A stretch of 64,000 bases of DNA from Rattus norvegicus (taxonomy: Eukaryota > Chordata > Mammalia > Rodentia > Muridae), in assembly GCF_036323735.1 (NCBI RefSeq), contig NC_086034.1, forward strand, positions 45,294,439 through 45,358,438. Direction: 5' to 3'. Below the pieces are notes generated by a model. The model ran no database searches and had not been told where the DNA came from. It was given only the letters and a program-made list of their open reading frames with translations. A program made the position numbers and the translations under genes. Shown piece after piece: positions 32,973 to 45,431 of the stretch (position 1 is the stretch's first letter; each line of letters opens with the position of its first letter).

Positions 32973-35900
32973 AAGACCGAGACAAAGAGAGACACAGAGA
33001 CATAGAGACAGATGCACAGAGACAAAAGGACAGAAAGAAACACCAAAAGATGTACAGAAAGACAGAGAACAGGTAAAAACATGGCTTGAGTTACAGTATT
33101 TAGAGTGTTTTGTAAGAGCAAGTTATTTTTTAACCTTAAAAGGACATAACCCTTGCATAGAACAACCCCCTTTTCACGCTATCATCTCAGGCAAGGCTGG
33201 TTCTTTTGTATTGGGCATTACTCAAGTCTGAAGGAGACATGGTAGCTGTACTCACGAGATATCCAGATATCTAATTTTTAAGGCTGCCACTAGGATGCTA
33301 AAATGTAGTGTTACAGTACTAAATTGGTATTTTTGAAGATAAAAATTTTCATGATGAAAGCTAGCTAAGACTAGTCACTGGATTGGGAAGCTGGTTCCAG
33401 ACAGTAGCATCTATAAACATACAGGATCACAGCAATTTATTGTTTTACTTTAAGCAGCCAATTCTTTTACCCTTTATGTCCTTGGATTACATAACTTTGG
33501 TATCATATGGCCACATACAATTGAGCCTACCTCTATTTTAGGAAGTCATCTCTGATGAAGCCACTATAAAAACAATTTTCATGCCTTTACAACAATCTTA
33601 AAATGCTTAAAACAAGCCAGCAAACTTTCTGTAAAGAACTTAGGTTATAAAAGAAACCAGTGCCATTTGGTAGTGGGAATAGCTTTGTTTGTTGCAAGGA
33701 ACTGCTGTGGGTTACATCTTTCCTGGGAATGGAGAGGCAGATGGCATGCAGTTGACTAAATATGCCAGGCAACCTCTGGTAGGGACGACCCAGCTGCTTT
33801 GAATGAAAGGGCCACAATGATGTATTTATGGAGATCCTACCCTGCAATACTTTTAAAAACACTTAGTTTTTTTAAACTCTGTACAAATACCAGGTAGTGA
33901 TACACTGGTTTATACTGCACAAGTTGTTAAATGGCTATTTCTTTCTAAAAAAAACCCCTGACATTATTAAAAATTTCAGAGAAATAATTTTTTAAAACTA
34001 AATGTACTCATTCACCAATAGGATGAATATTTGCATAAAACACAACAGAGATATTTCAAAGAAATAAGCCTTTAACATCCTTCCCTCAAACTGCCATGTT
34101 TTAGACCTTGGGGTTATAAAGATTACTTCTTTATTCTTTGAGTAATGTGGCTAAAATACTTAAGAGACATTGATATCCTACCCCAATAATCACAATGGAT
34201 CTAGATGTATGTTATATAATTACTTGGACTTAAGCCTAAGAATCTAACTTATTCTTAAATTACCATTCTGCCCCTCTGAGCTGCTGTTTGGTTATGATTT
34301 CAAAATGACTTGCATTTACATAGCTTTATTCAAGGGCTGTAATACTATTATAACTTTTATAAACTTTTTTTGAAGAAACAAAGTATATTCGTCATGTTTT
34401 GTAGAGGATACATTATAAGACAGGATTTATTAGATTGGTTTCCATGATAGGATTGAGTAGTCTACAAATTTCACCTGCATATGGGAGAATCTAGGCTTAG
34501 ATCTCAGTCAGTAGTTGTCCCAGACTATGAATACCTTAGATTTTAACCTGAATTGGCAGATGTGGAAGACTCTAGAGTATCTCCTTCTCAGATCATATTT
34601 GAAAGCTGAAGAAACTGGGCTCTGATGTCAGAAAAGCAGTACTCACCGTGGCACAGATGATTCCTTGAATAGCTGTGACTTTAGACACTGGCAGGAAGCC
34701 AACGATCTCTCTCCAGGAAAGAGATCTCACCTCAGCTATTTCTTTGGGTAAATGCCCTCTGAGACTCTTCCAAAGGAATCTCTTAGTTGATTCTAGGTCC
34801 TGCCAAGATGACAATCAGTGTTAATCATAACAATATCCTGCTTGGAAAAAAATATTAACCAACTCACAGCTATAGTGTGTCCAGAGAAGATAGGTAAGAG
34901 TCAGACCTGGGAGTTCTATTTTCAAGAAAGATAGCCTTTCTACTTCATAGATAATCTCTACCATGTTATGAAACTGTTACAGTGATTTCAGTGCTAAGGC
35001 CTGTGTGGTCTTGTGCTTCAATTTTTATCAAATGACCAGGTGTACTTAGTCAGCTGGTAGTAGTCATAGTAATGGATATAAACATTTGTTTACATTTTCA
35101 AAGTTTTTTGTTGTTACATTAGATAATTCAATTCTTGCAATAATCTGTGTGGCTAGAACTCTACTAGTTCATTTAACAGACAGGGAGACAGATTTATTTA
35201 GCTTCTACTGGGCACAATATTAATATCTTATGATAAGTCAGCTCATTTTATATTCATAATAACATCATATTGTCATTATGATGGTCATTTCTGGAGAGAA
35301 TGGAGGCTCATGAGAGTTAAAATATCACAATTGATATGTCTAGTAAATCTACCAAAACCAAAATCTAGTAAAATGGTGTAAAATGGCCTAATGCAAATGC
35401 CAACCTCCTGCTTTACGATGCTCTACTTGTCCCATAGCATCTGGTGAAATTGACGATTCTGTTTTACTGAGTTCCCACAGATGTAAGCAATCCTAAACAA
35501 TTCAGCTACTCCCAGGGAATGTGAAGCACACCATTTCTGTACTCAGGGGAGTGTGGCTTCCTCAGGAGAGTAGCAAGTTTCTCAGAATTACTTGCTCATA
35601 AATAATTTATGTTTTCCTCCTCCTTTCCTTCTATCAGCAGTATCTCTGGGATATCTGAACACAACAGGCTTCTTAATCACTCCAAGTGTTTGTAAATGCA
35701 AAAAATCTCTACCTGATGTATTTCGGCAAAACCATGAAAAGTAAAGGAGAGAATGAGAGGCAGAGGATAGAAGGAGTTGAACACTCTCTGTTCCCTAAAG
35801 CATCACTCTTCATTGTTCTTTTTCCGATGATTTTGGCAATAATGTGACCTAATTGTTGGGTGAACAAAGGATTATGTTGTTCCTGACTAAGCATAGGTAG

Positions 35901-36703
35901 GATCTATAAAGGATCAAAGTTCACTCAACTATTCTAATGTTATGGGAGTAATGTAGCACCTAGGAAGATATATCTTGTCAAAGAATACAGAGTAAGGGTC
36001 ACCATAGTTAATAAGAACATTTTGGTTCGAAAGGAAATAGATAACTTGATATAGATAAAAATACCTGCTGGAAGAACTTAACTGACACTGCATCTTACTG
36101 GATGATTTACTATTTCACATCAATGTGCTGTTTGTGGTTGGTAAAATAATAGATTTGATGCTTTTGCAAATTCTTAGAATGCTGAGGTGTATGGTAAGGA
36201 ACACGATTTTATTAATCCACAAGTAGTTTAGTGTGCCTTATTGTGTATGAAATTTTTGAAGCATAACGATAATTTGGAAATGTCTCATTTGTTTTTTGCC
36301 ATAGTTTATGTTTACAGTCCATTTGCACAATGATAAATAACAGATAATTAAATAGCAACCAGATGTATCTTAAGTACTTATGGACTAGTGATCATAATAG
36401 CTGCCACAAAGAGAACTTAGTCATTTCAATCCCCTGAGTAACCCTATGAAATAACTACGACTCATTTTACCAAGAAAAATTTAGGCATTGAAATGTTTAA
36501 AACTCACAAAGTCTTTGTGACTGCAGGGGCTAGGGAATAAATTTACATGATCCTTATTTTGTTTCTTGTGTTTGAGAGAGAAAACAGGTATGACTAGGTA
36601 TCTGCAAAATAATTTATTTAACTTTATTATACCATATATATTTGAAGCAAATAAATGATATAAATTCAATAAAAACATTGCACATTTATTTCTTTCCCCT
36701 TGA

Positions 36704-36762
36704 CCTTCTTCTTGTTCCTCTTCTTCTCTCCTCTTCTTCCTCATCCTCCTTCTTCTTCCTTA
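36704..36762. repeat. TTC/TCC polypyrimidine tract
   Basis: Almost pure C/T, mainly ttc and tcc units, so GAA/GGA on the minus strand; triplex-prone. Confidence 0.9.
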
Positions 36763-37200
36763 TTTAATCCACACTATGAGAAGAGTATTTTTACTATGAG
36801 GATATTTGTCATTAAAAGAATTATGAATTTAGGGAGGATTGCACTTAGTTTGTCTATTTTATCTAGGGAGATTTCACTGTGGAATTTTCATTTCATTCAT
36901 ATATAACCTGCCTTTCTCCTATTCATTTCCTTAGTGTCTTCTCCTGCCTTCCTTTTTCCTCTTATCTTCAAAAACCATCCTTCCTGTGGCTCAACAACTT
37001 CAAGGCTTGATGAGTTACAGAATGTTTATGGACCATTCAACCATCCCATCATTTTTCAAACCAACCAACCCTAAACTAAGGAATGAAGATGCTTCAGAGA
37101 CTGCAAAACCCAACCTCAAGAAGAAATGGGGTTTCAGCTTCCACCCTCTTTTCTCTGCTGAAGTTATTTTTTCTATACTCTTGTCTGTCTCCTCACTCCT

Positions 37201-39361
37201 CCAGGACACAATGAGAAGATCAAACCTAAGGTTAATAGGTATAGAAGAAAGTAAAGACTCCAAACTTAAAGGGCCAGTGAATATATTCAACAAAATTATA
37301 GAAGAAAACTTCCCTAACCTAAAGAAAGAGATGCCCATAAACATATGAGAAGCCTACAGAACTCCAAATAGATTAGACCAGAAGAAAAATTCCTCCCGTC
37401 ACGTAATAGTTAAAACACTAAATGCACAAAACAAAGAAAGAACATTAAAAGCAGTAAGGGAAAAAGGTCAAGTGACATATAAAGGCAGACCTATAAGAAT
37501 TACATTAGACTTCTCACCAGAGACTCTGAAAGCCAGAAGATCCTGGACAGATGTCATACAGACCCTAAGAGAACACAAATGCCAGCACAAGTTACTGTAT
37601 CCAGCAAAACTTTCAATTAACATAGATGGAGAGACCAAGATATTCCATGACAAAACCAAATTTATCCAATATCTTTCTCCAAATCCAGCCCCACAAAGAA
37701 TAATAGATGGAAAATTCCAACATAAGGAAAGAAACTACACTGTACAGAAAGCAAGAATATAATTTCCTTGCAATGAAACCAAAAGAGAGAAAAACAAACA
37801 TAGTTCTACCTCTAACAACGGAAATAATAGGAAGTGACAATCACTATTCCTTAATACCTCTCAACATCAACAGAACGAATTCCCCAATAAAAAGACATAG
37901 ACTAACAGACTGGATATGTAAAGAGGACCCAGCATTTTGCTGCATGCAGAAATCACACCTCAGAGCCAAAGGCAGACAGTACCTCAGAGACTGGAAAACA
38001 ATTTTCCAAGCAAATGACCTGAAGAACAAGCTGATGTTGCCATTCTAATATCAAATAAAATAGACTTTCAACCAAAAGTCATTAAAAAAGATAAGGAAGG
38101 ACACTTCATATTCATCAAAGAAAAATTCCCCCACGATGAACTCTCAATCCTAAATATCTATGCTACAAATGCCTAGGGAACCTACATTCATAAAAGAAAC
38201 CTTACTGAAGCTCAAAGCACACATTGCACCTCACATGATAATAGTAGGAGATTTCAACAGCTCCCTCTCATCACTAGACAGATCATGGAAACAGAAATTA
38301 AACAGAGATGTAGAGAAACTAACAGAAGTTATGAATCAAATGAATTTCACAGATATTTGTAGAACATTCCATCCTAAAACAAAAGGATATACCTTCTTCT
38401 CAGCATCTCATGGAACCTTCTCCAAAATTGACCATATAATCGGTCACAAAACAGGCCTCAACAGATAAAGGAAGATAAAAATAATTCCATGCATCCTATC
38501 AGATCACCACACACTAAAACTAGTCTTCAATGCAAATACATGGAAGTTGAACAATGCTCTACTGAATGACAACTTGGTCAAGGGAGAAATTAAGAAAGAA
38601 ATTAAAAACTTCTTAGAATTTAATGAAAATGAAGATACAACATTCCCAAACTTATGGGACACAATGAAAGCACTACTAAGAGGAAAACTCATATCTCTGA
38701 GTGCCTGCAAAAACACACAGGAGAGAACATATATCAGCAGCTTGACAGCACACCTAAAAGCTCTAGAACAAAAAGAAATAAATAAACCTAAGAGGAGTAG
38801 TAGGCAGGAAATCATCAAACTCAGAGCTGAAATCAACCAAGTAGAAACTAAAAGGACTATACAAAGAATCAACAAAATCAGGAGCTGGTTCTTTGAGAAG
38901 ATCAACAAGATAGATAAACCCTTAGCCAGACTAACTAGAGGTCACAGAAAGTGTGTCCAAATGAACAAAATCAGAAATGAAAAGGGAGACATAACAACAG
39001 AATTTGAAGAAATTTAAAAAATCATCAGATCCTACTACAAAATCCTATATTCAACAAAACTGGAAAATATGGACAAAATGGACAACTTTCTATACAAATA
39101 TCAGATACCAAAGTTAAATCAGGAACAGATAAACCATCTAAACAAGCCCATCACTCCTAAAGAAATAGAAGCAGTCATTAAAGGTCTCCCAACCAAAAGG
39201 GGCACAGTTCCAGATGGGTTCAGTGCAGAATTCTATCAGACCTTCATAGAAGACCTTATACCAATACTGTCCAAACTATTTCATAAAATAGAAACAGATG
39301 GAGCACTACCAAATTCCTTTTATGAAGCCACAATTACTCTTATACCAAAACCACACAAAGA
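37201..39361 (+). mobile_element. Internal LINE-1 fragment: ORF1 C-half through the start of the RT domain
   Basis: It begins inside ORF1 at the RRM (RRSNLRLIGIEE) and has an in-frame TGA at 37346-37348, after which the C-terminal domain continues (YKGRPIRITLDFSPET..., to 37762). ORF2 follows from about 37830 with a NIN motif, GDFN and a frameshift near 38000-38050, then open runs to 39374. It stops in the RT finger region at PKPHKD. The endonuclease Glu region LQETH reads MQKSH, so the catalytic Glu is lost. Neither a 5' UTR nor a 3' UTR/poly(A) is attached. This copy is more diverged than 5938-12469. Confidence 0.93.
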
Positions 39362-39619
39362 TCCTTCCTCCTAGTCAAGCCTTTCTTCAACTGCTGAGAA
39401 TAAGACAGAGTGCCACCTTCTGTTTTACAGTTTCATGCTAAGAAAAAACATTTTTGAACGTATGCACAATATTCTCACTGGTAAATTATCCCTTTATAAA
39501 AGTTTCCATTTTACACATTTCCTATGTTTGCAATTTTAAATGTTTCCTACATAACCATCGACTACATTTTTGAAAAGATATCCAATTTAAATAATATTTC
39601 AAAAAACATTTAAGCATTC
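39362..39619. other. Short unique spacer
   Basis: Separates the L1 fragment from the B3-L1 unit; no recognisable content. Confidence 0.5.
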
Positions 39620-39630
39620 AAAATTGTAAG
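39620..39630. repeat. Candidate target-site duplication, left copy
   Basis: aaaattgtaag, identical to 41255-41265. Confidence 0.65.
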
Positions 39631-39634
39631 ATCA

Positions 39635-39817
39635 GGGGCTGGAAAGATGCATCTGTGGTAAAGAGCACTGGCTGCTCCTCCAAAGGACACAGGTTCAAAT
39701 CTCAGCACCCACATGGCAGTTCTCAACTATCTATAATTCCTGTTGCAAGTGATCTAACACCTTCACAGAGACAAACATGGAGGCAGAACACCAATATAAA
39801 GAAAATGAAAAAAAAAA
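39635..39817 (+). mobile_element. Complete B3 SINE, 5' part of a SINE-L1 chimera
   Basis: It starts at the canonical ggggctgg, then aaagagcactggctgctcct, aggttcaaatctcagcaccc then acatggcag, acaccttcacagagacaaac and ends in an A run (39808-39817). The A run is joined directly to L1 ORF2 sequence with no TSD between them. Confidence 0.85.
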
Positions 39818-41258
39818 CACTCTGAAAATCAGTGTGGTGGTTCCTTAGAAAATTGTACATAATATCACCTTAGGACCCAGCTATACCACTCCTCGGCATA
39901 TACCCAAAATATGCTCCAATACATAGCAAGAACACATGCCCCACTATGTTCATAGTAGCCTTATAATAGCCAGAAGCTGGAAACAACCCAGATGTCCCTC
40001 AACAGAAGAATGGATACAAAAAATGTGGTACATTTACACTATGGAATACTACTCAGCTATCATAAACAATGACTTCATGAAATTTGCAGGCAAAAGGATG
40101 GATCTTAAAATATCATCCTGAATGATGTAACCCAGTCACAAAAGAATACACATGCTATGTACTCACTCATAAGTGGATATTAGCCAAAAAGAAGCTCAGA
40201 GTACCCACAACACAACTTAATACAGCTCAATACAACTTGACCATATGAAGCTCAAGAAGAAGGAAGACCAAAGTGTGGATTCTTCAGTTTTAGTTAGAAG
40301 GGGGAACAAAAAAGTCACCAGAGGTAGAGGGATGGATGGATTAGGGAGGGAGAGGGAAAGCGGAGGGAAAAAGGGGGACAGGATCAGGTGTGGGACAAGA
40401 TGGAAGAGACGTACAGAGGGTCAGGAAACTGAACAGAGGTATGTAGTAATGGGGGATGGGGAGCTAGGGGTAGCTTTCACAATGTCCCAGAAACCAGGAA
40501 AGCAAGAGGCTTCCAGAACCCACTGGGGATGACATTAGCTTAAATACCCAACAAAGGGGCAAAAGAACCTATAGAGACCATATCCAGAGTTTAGGCACGG
40601 TCCCTGTTTGAGGGATGGAGCCACCCACCCATCTCAAAAATATTAACCCAGAATTGCTCCTGTCTAAAGAAAATACAGGGACTAAGAGTGGAGCAGAGTC
40701 TGAAGGAAAGGCCATCCAGAGACGGCTCCACCTGGGGATCCATTCCATGTGCACACACCAAGCCCAGACACCAAGAAGTGCTCGTTGACAGGAGCCTGAT
40801 ATAGCTGTCTTCTGAGAGGCTCTGCCAGAGCCTGGCCAATACAGATGCTTGTGACCAACCATTGGACCGAGCACAGTGACCCAAATGGAGGAGTTAGCGA
40901 AAGGACAGAAGGAACTGTTCTTCTTCATAGGAAGAACGATATCAACCAACCAGACGCCCCCAGAGCTCCCAACGTCTAAACCACCAACCAACTAGTTCAC
41001 TTGGAGGGACCCAGTGTTCCAGCAGTATATGAGCAGAGGATGGACTTATCTGGCATTGGTGGGAGGGGAGGTCCTTGGTCCCGTGAAGGATCGATGCCCC
41101 AACATAGGGGAATGCTAGAGTGGTAAGGCATAAGTGGGTGGGTGGGAGAGCACCCTCATAGAAGCAGGGGAAGGGGGACTTGATAGTGGGGTTGCAGAGG
41201 GGAAACTGAGAAGTGGGATAACATTTGAAATGTAAATAAATAAAGTAAGCAATAAAAA
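39818..41258 (+). mobile_element. 5'-truncated older LINE-1 (Lx-like), ORF2 end plus ~1-kb 3' UTR
   Basis: It starts at cactctgaaaatcagtgtgg in the ORF2 C-terminal region, encodes the family segment CPSTEEWIQKMWYIYTMEYY (39990-40060), and then carries a ~1-kb 3' UTR unlike that of the full-length rat L1 here, ending gaaatgtaaataaataaag and an A-rich tail. Stops are scattered through the remaining coding part. The minus-strand frames at 40569-41361 are over this untranslated region. Confidence 0.88.
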
Positions 41259-41265
41259 TTGTAAG
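41255..41265. repeat. Candidate target-site duplication, right copy
   Basis: aaaattgtaag, matching 39620-39630; its first A's merge with the L1 tail. Confidence 0.65.
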
Positions 41266-43004
41266 TTTAAACCTTGAGAAAATGATGAAATACACATTAA
41301 ACTTAGGTACTTTTAACAGGTATTCCACTTGGTGCTTTCTATAAGTGTCTGATGTTAGCACTGGTAGAATTCTTCTCTCGTTGCTACATTCTTTGAAAGT
41401 AGCAACTTCTGTGTCATACTAAGTAACTGAGAGCTGTCTCACCCCATGAAAGCCATGATAGGACTGAAATAGAAAGTTGGCTTAGATGGGAAGAAGATAG
41501 ACTAGGAATGGAAGCACTGAGGATACAGGATGAGGTCAGAATGTGACCTATGGTTAGCAATATCAGTGTGAAAGGAACAGACTATTTAAGGATTTTGATT
41601 GGAGAAGAAAACCTTCTTTTGAAATTTGTAACTGGAAAACATAAAGAAAGGTGGATGAGAAGGTGTTAAGTTGACTCTTATAGGCATAACTGGAGACATC
41701 TGTACACACAATAGATTATCAATGTTCCCTGTTCATTAATGTGATATTAATGTGATGTCCAGTGACATGCACAGGGAAATATAAATCAAATGACCTTAAT
41801 GCCAAAAGCAAGCCCTTTCTTTTTCTTCTCTTTCTTCTCTTGTTTTTTTTGTTCTCTTTTGTTTTGTTGAGACCAACTCTATGTTAGCACACCAAGTATG
41901 TGTAAAATGACACAGAGCTTCAGTATCAAAAGCACACATAAGTAAAGTAATGGAGTACATGGAGAAACGTGTTCATTATTTTAGTAGGTATTTTGAACTC
42001 TCACAGAATAGGAGAATCATAGTATAAAATGGGGCAAGGCCCACTGATGGAAACTCCTCCCCAGTTTCCAGTTCCAACTGCATTTCAGGATGGTTGTACT
42101 CCTAGCTGGGAAAAACGCTTGAACCTGGATGATACCTACCTCTCTACATCCCAGCCACACTGCATGGCATGCATATTTTAACAAAACTATTAAAATATGT
42201 TGTTGTTTAAAAAGAATAGTAAAAGAAAGGATCATCAGGTGTGATCACATTGCAAAGAAGCATGCTAGGACAGATCTGATGGCCTGCTGCGGCAGAAACA
42301 ACTGTGCAGAGTCTAAGGTATTCTCTGACTCTTACTGTCTTGCTGCAAAATAATGAACTTGTTCTCAACCATGATAATGCCTTAGCAAGTGGGTGCTCAG
42401 GCACACCTTCACACACTTTTCTTTTAAATTTTGCTTTTCTATGCTCAATTTGAAAATTTTCAAACTTAAATGCTCCCTCCATTTCTCCCAGCTATTATTT
42501 TTTTTTTAATAAAAATGGTCAGTAGAACCAATGTCACAGCCTAGGTGCTTTGAAGGTTAGAGATTTCTTCCTTCATATATACTAACTTATCATTCTTGAA
42601 CTCATTCTTTTATAAAACTCAAGGGCACAGATAAAGTTAAGCCAGGTCCTTTGCAATTGTGACGCAGTGATGTCTTCTGCTTCAATTGCTACCCAAGTCT
42701 CACTTACAAACGTAATTAGCACACTGAGTCGTCTGTTCTCTGGGGCCCCAGGAGAACTCAGTCTCTACAGCACTGTCCTTGGCCATCTTCTGCTCATTGC
42801 AATCTTATAGCTATTTGCATATCACCAAGTAGAGGTCTAGCAATGACTCTGCTCTGTATAGTGCTTCATTTTCAGTGCCTGTAGTGAAATGTCTGAGGTG
42901 AGGTACTTTATAAGGAAAGCAGAGTCAACTTAGTGAGCACACTTGATGTTTTGGGATATTTCTTCCGTGTACTCTGTTTAGTGTAGTTGTAACGTACTAC
43001 AGTG

Positions 43005-43073
<69 letters not shown>

Positions 43074-43430
43074 CAGAGACAGAGACAGAGACAGAGACAA
43101 AGAAACTGAGAGACATAGAGAGAGACAGACAGTGAGGGAGGGAAAGACAGACAGATAGACAAAGAGACAGGGAGAGACAGAACACGGGTTGTGGCCTGAA
43201 GCCAGAGAGATCTGAGAAGTTCTCAGTTTCATTTGTACAATCCTTTTGTAAGAATTAAGTGTTATCCCATGACAACTACATTTTCAGTAGACCCTAAAAT
43301 ATCTTTACCTTACCAACTGGGCATAACTGCCATGGAGAAAATCTACATCTGAAAGTAAAGAGCCTTTCACACTCTGCAGAAGAAAGATGAAAGAAGGGCA
43401 GATGAAGTGTTGAAGGTGTGATTTTAGGAG
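41266..43430. other. Unique sequence with a pyrimidine tract and a compound microsatellite
   Basis: No exon or transposon identified. A T/C-rich tract lies at about 41814-41872. Confidence 0.5.
43007..43185. repeat. Compound TG / AG / AGAC microsatellite
   Basis: TG repeat 43007-43040, AG repeat 43040-43064, then AGAC/AGAG units decaying to about 43185. The minus-strand frames rich in Ser/Leu here are translations of this repeat. Confidence 0.95.
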
Positions 43431-43434
43431 GTAG

Positions 43435-44092
43435 TGAGAGATGGCGTCTTAAGGCAGATAAGAAAATTAAAAATTCCAGGGCATCTGGTACTGACTCATT
43501 CACCATCCCTCCGAATGACTCTCGACGTGAGTAGAGTAAGGAGCCCTACCCCTGTGATGTTTGTCCAAGTCCTTATTGTATACTGCTCTAGTCATTGTGT
43601 CCTGCAGATAGAGTTCCAGGGAGCCAGAGCCAAGCCTATCCAGATGTTTATCAGGTGCAGGAGCTTCATCTACTCTAACAAACATTTACCGTAAAAGGAC
43701 AAAGAAGAGGCCTGCTTTGGGAACAATGAAGATGACCTGACCTTCCTCCGGCCTCAAAAACTCTGCTCCAGGAAGTAGCTGACCATAAAACACTATCATG
43801 AGGACAATCCTGTGACTTTGTGAGTTTCTCCTTGTGACATTTTTGGTATTTCCTTTTGACATCCCCCCATCTCCTGGAGCTTGTGACTTCTTCCTTTAAA
43901 AAGCCCTTCTCCCAGCCACTCAGGGTCGACACCTCTGTCTCCTGTGTGGGATACTTGTTGGACCGGAGATCTCCATAATAGATCTCCGTAATAAACCTCA
44001 CCTTTGCATATTACATCCAAAATGGTCTCTCTGTGTCTGGGGTCCGTGATTTCCCGAGACTTGAATAAGGGTCTTCCTTCGGGGATCTTTCA
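43435..44092 (+). mobile_element. Solo ERV1 (gammaretrovirus-like) LTR
   Basis: The termini TGAGAGA...TCTTTCA form a 6-of-7 inverted repeat of the gammaretroviral type. U3 contains a TATA-like tttaaaaag (about 43897); a polyadenylation signal aataaa lies at about 43990; the U5-like end has tctggggtccgtgatttccc and ggggatctttca. The flanking 4-bp sequence gtag (43431-43434 and 44093-44096) fits the 4-bp duplication of this retrovirus class. No primer-binding site or gag follows the right end, so this is a solo LTR left by recombination. It holds no gene. Confidence 0.85.
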
Positions 44093-44699
44093 GTAGAAAG
44101 GTTAGAATAGCAGAAAGCACTTTCTGCCACATTCTAGAAAAATCTATGAAAAGAACAAGAGCAGTATTTTATGTCTTTACCCCAAAGCGCCAACAGGTAG
44201 AAGAACACTCTGTTGCCTCCCACTACAAACAAACAATAAAGTCACAGACACATTTTAAAACCATAAAATGCAGAATAAGTAGGTGTAGCACATTTGCCTT
44301 AAAGGAAGCTCACTAAACTGCAGCTCCTCAAATGAAAGACATGCAATTAAGATGTAGTGGTGAGTAAATACTTTCCATTCATGGTGAAATATGACACATG
44401 TTGTGTGGATACCACAAATATGGCTGACCCCACCTGGCAAACCAGCAATGACTTACACTGAGCGTGTGTTGGAGCTGTCGGACTGATCCATGGACTGTGG
44501 ATGACCTAGACACCTGGACACAGCCACACTTAAAACTGAGAGTTAAGTTGGTTGAAAAGAAAGCATGCAACCAGGGTATATCATAAAACCTGGGGTCAAA
44601 AGCTGTAGAAGGTGAAAACTATGTAATTTCTCAAAAGCTAAAGACCAGATGCAATTTGTAGATCATGAGGGAGCAGCCTGTACAGTGGACAAGTCATAA

Positions 44700-44775
44700 A
44701 GAAGGGAAGCAGAAGGAGGCAGGTCAGTCAATATTCCTCATTTCCTGCTTAGAGTTGGAAGAGTTGAAACTGTAA
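44700..44775 (+). repeat. Local direct duplication, copy A
   Basis: gggaagcagaag..caatattcctcatttcctg..ttggaagagttgaaact, about three-quarters identical to 45143-45216 (offset 444-445 bp). Confidence 0.75.
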
Positions 44776-45088
44776 TTCTGGGCAGGGGACAGACTGAATC
44801 TTGGGGTTTAAGCAGAACTTGAGATATGTCATCAACCTAATTTTCTTCAGTGTCAGGGGAATGAATGTAACAAGTACCCATTCTTCTCACTTGTGTAGAC
44901 TTGACTGAAAAAACAAGTTGGGACATAAAATTTTATCGAACTCTTGAACTCTGACCAATTTTTAAAATACTATTTCATATGAAAAAAATCTAATCCCCTA
45001 AAGTCTAACTTATTATTTTTCCATAATATTTTTAATGTTTATTGATTTTTTATGTTTGTGCATGAGAAGAGAAGAGATGATAGATGAC

Positions 45089-45089
<1 letters not shown>

Positions 45090-45142
<53 letters not shown>
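45090..45142. repeat. GATA microsatellite
   Basis: About 13 uninterrupted GATA units. Confidence 0.97.
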
Positions 45143-45143
<1 letters not shown>

Positions 45144-45216
45144 AGAAAGGGAAGCAGAAAGGGATAGAACAGCCAATACTCCTCATTTTCTCTTAGATTT
45201 GGAAGAGTTGAAACTG
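45143..45216 (+). repeat. Local direct duplication, copy B
   Basis: gggaagcagaaa..caatactcctcattttctc..ttggaagagttgaaact; pairs with 44700-44775 and abuts the GATA tract. Confidence 0.75.
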
Positions 45217-45227
45217 GATAGAGGACT

Positions 45228-45363
45228 TGATGTATGTGTGTTTGCTATGTTGCATGAGTGGAGGTCAGACTTTGACCTCCCTACACTTCTCTCCTGCCAC
45301 TTTATGGGATCCTGGAATTGAACTCAGGCTTATACCCACTAAGCACTCTCGATGACCCACTCT
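45228..45363 (-). mobile_element. B3/B4-like SINE fragment, reverse orientation
   Basis: gcatgagtggaggtcagact, ttatgggatcctggaattga then actcaggcttatacccacta and agcactctcgatgacccac match the complement of a B4/B3-type SINE 5' half. Confidence 0.55.
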
Positions 45364-45431
45364 AAGATTTTAAAGGGATGCTTATTTCAGTGACATGTAT
45401 TATCTGCTTATGTGTCAAATCTTTATGTACG

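Larger units (their letters stand above)
32637..37195. other. AT-rich unique block with microsatellites
   Basis: No coding exon or identifiable transposon. Contains the TA/GATA-type tract, a GT tract, and a pyrimidine tract listed separately. Confidence 0.5.
44097..45227. other. Unique sequence with a local duplication and a GATA repeat
   Basis: No gene recognised. Holds the two related ~75-bp segments at 44700-44775 and 45143-45216 and the GATA tract. Confidence 0.5.

Noticed and set aside
40245..41361. Frames of 95-140 codons on both strands
   Set aside because: They lie wholly in an L1 3' UTR, which has no conserved coding function.
43434..44020. Short frames on both strands near 43.4-44.0 kb
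   Set aside because: They fall inside the ERV1 LTR, which is regulatory sequence without genes.
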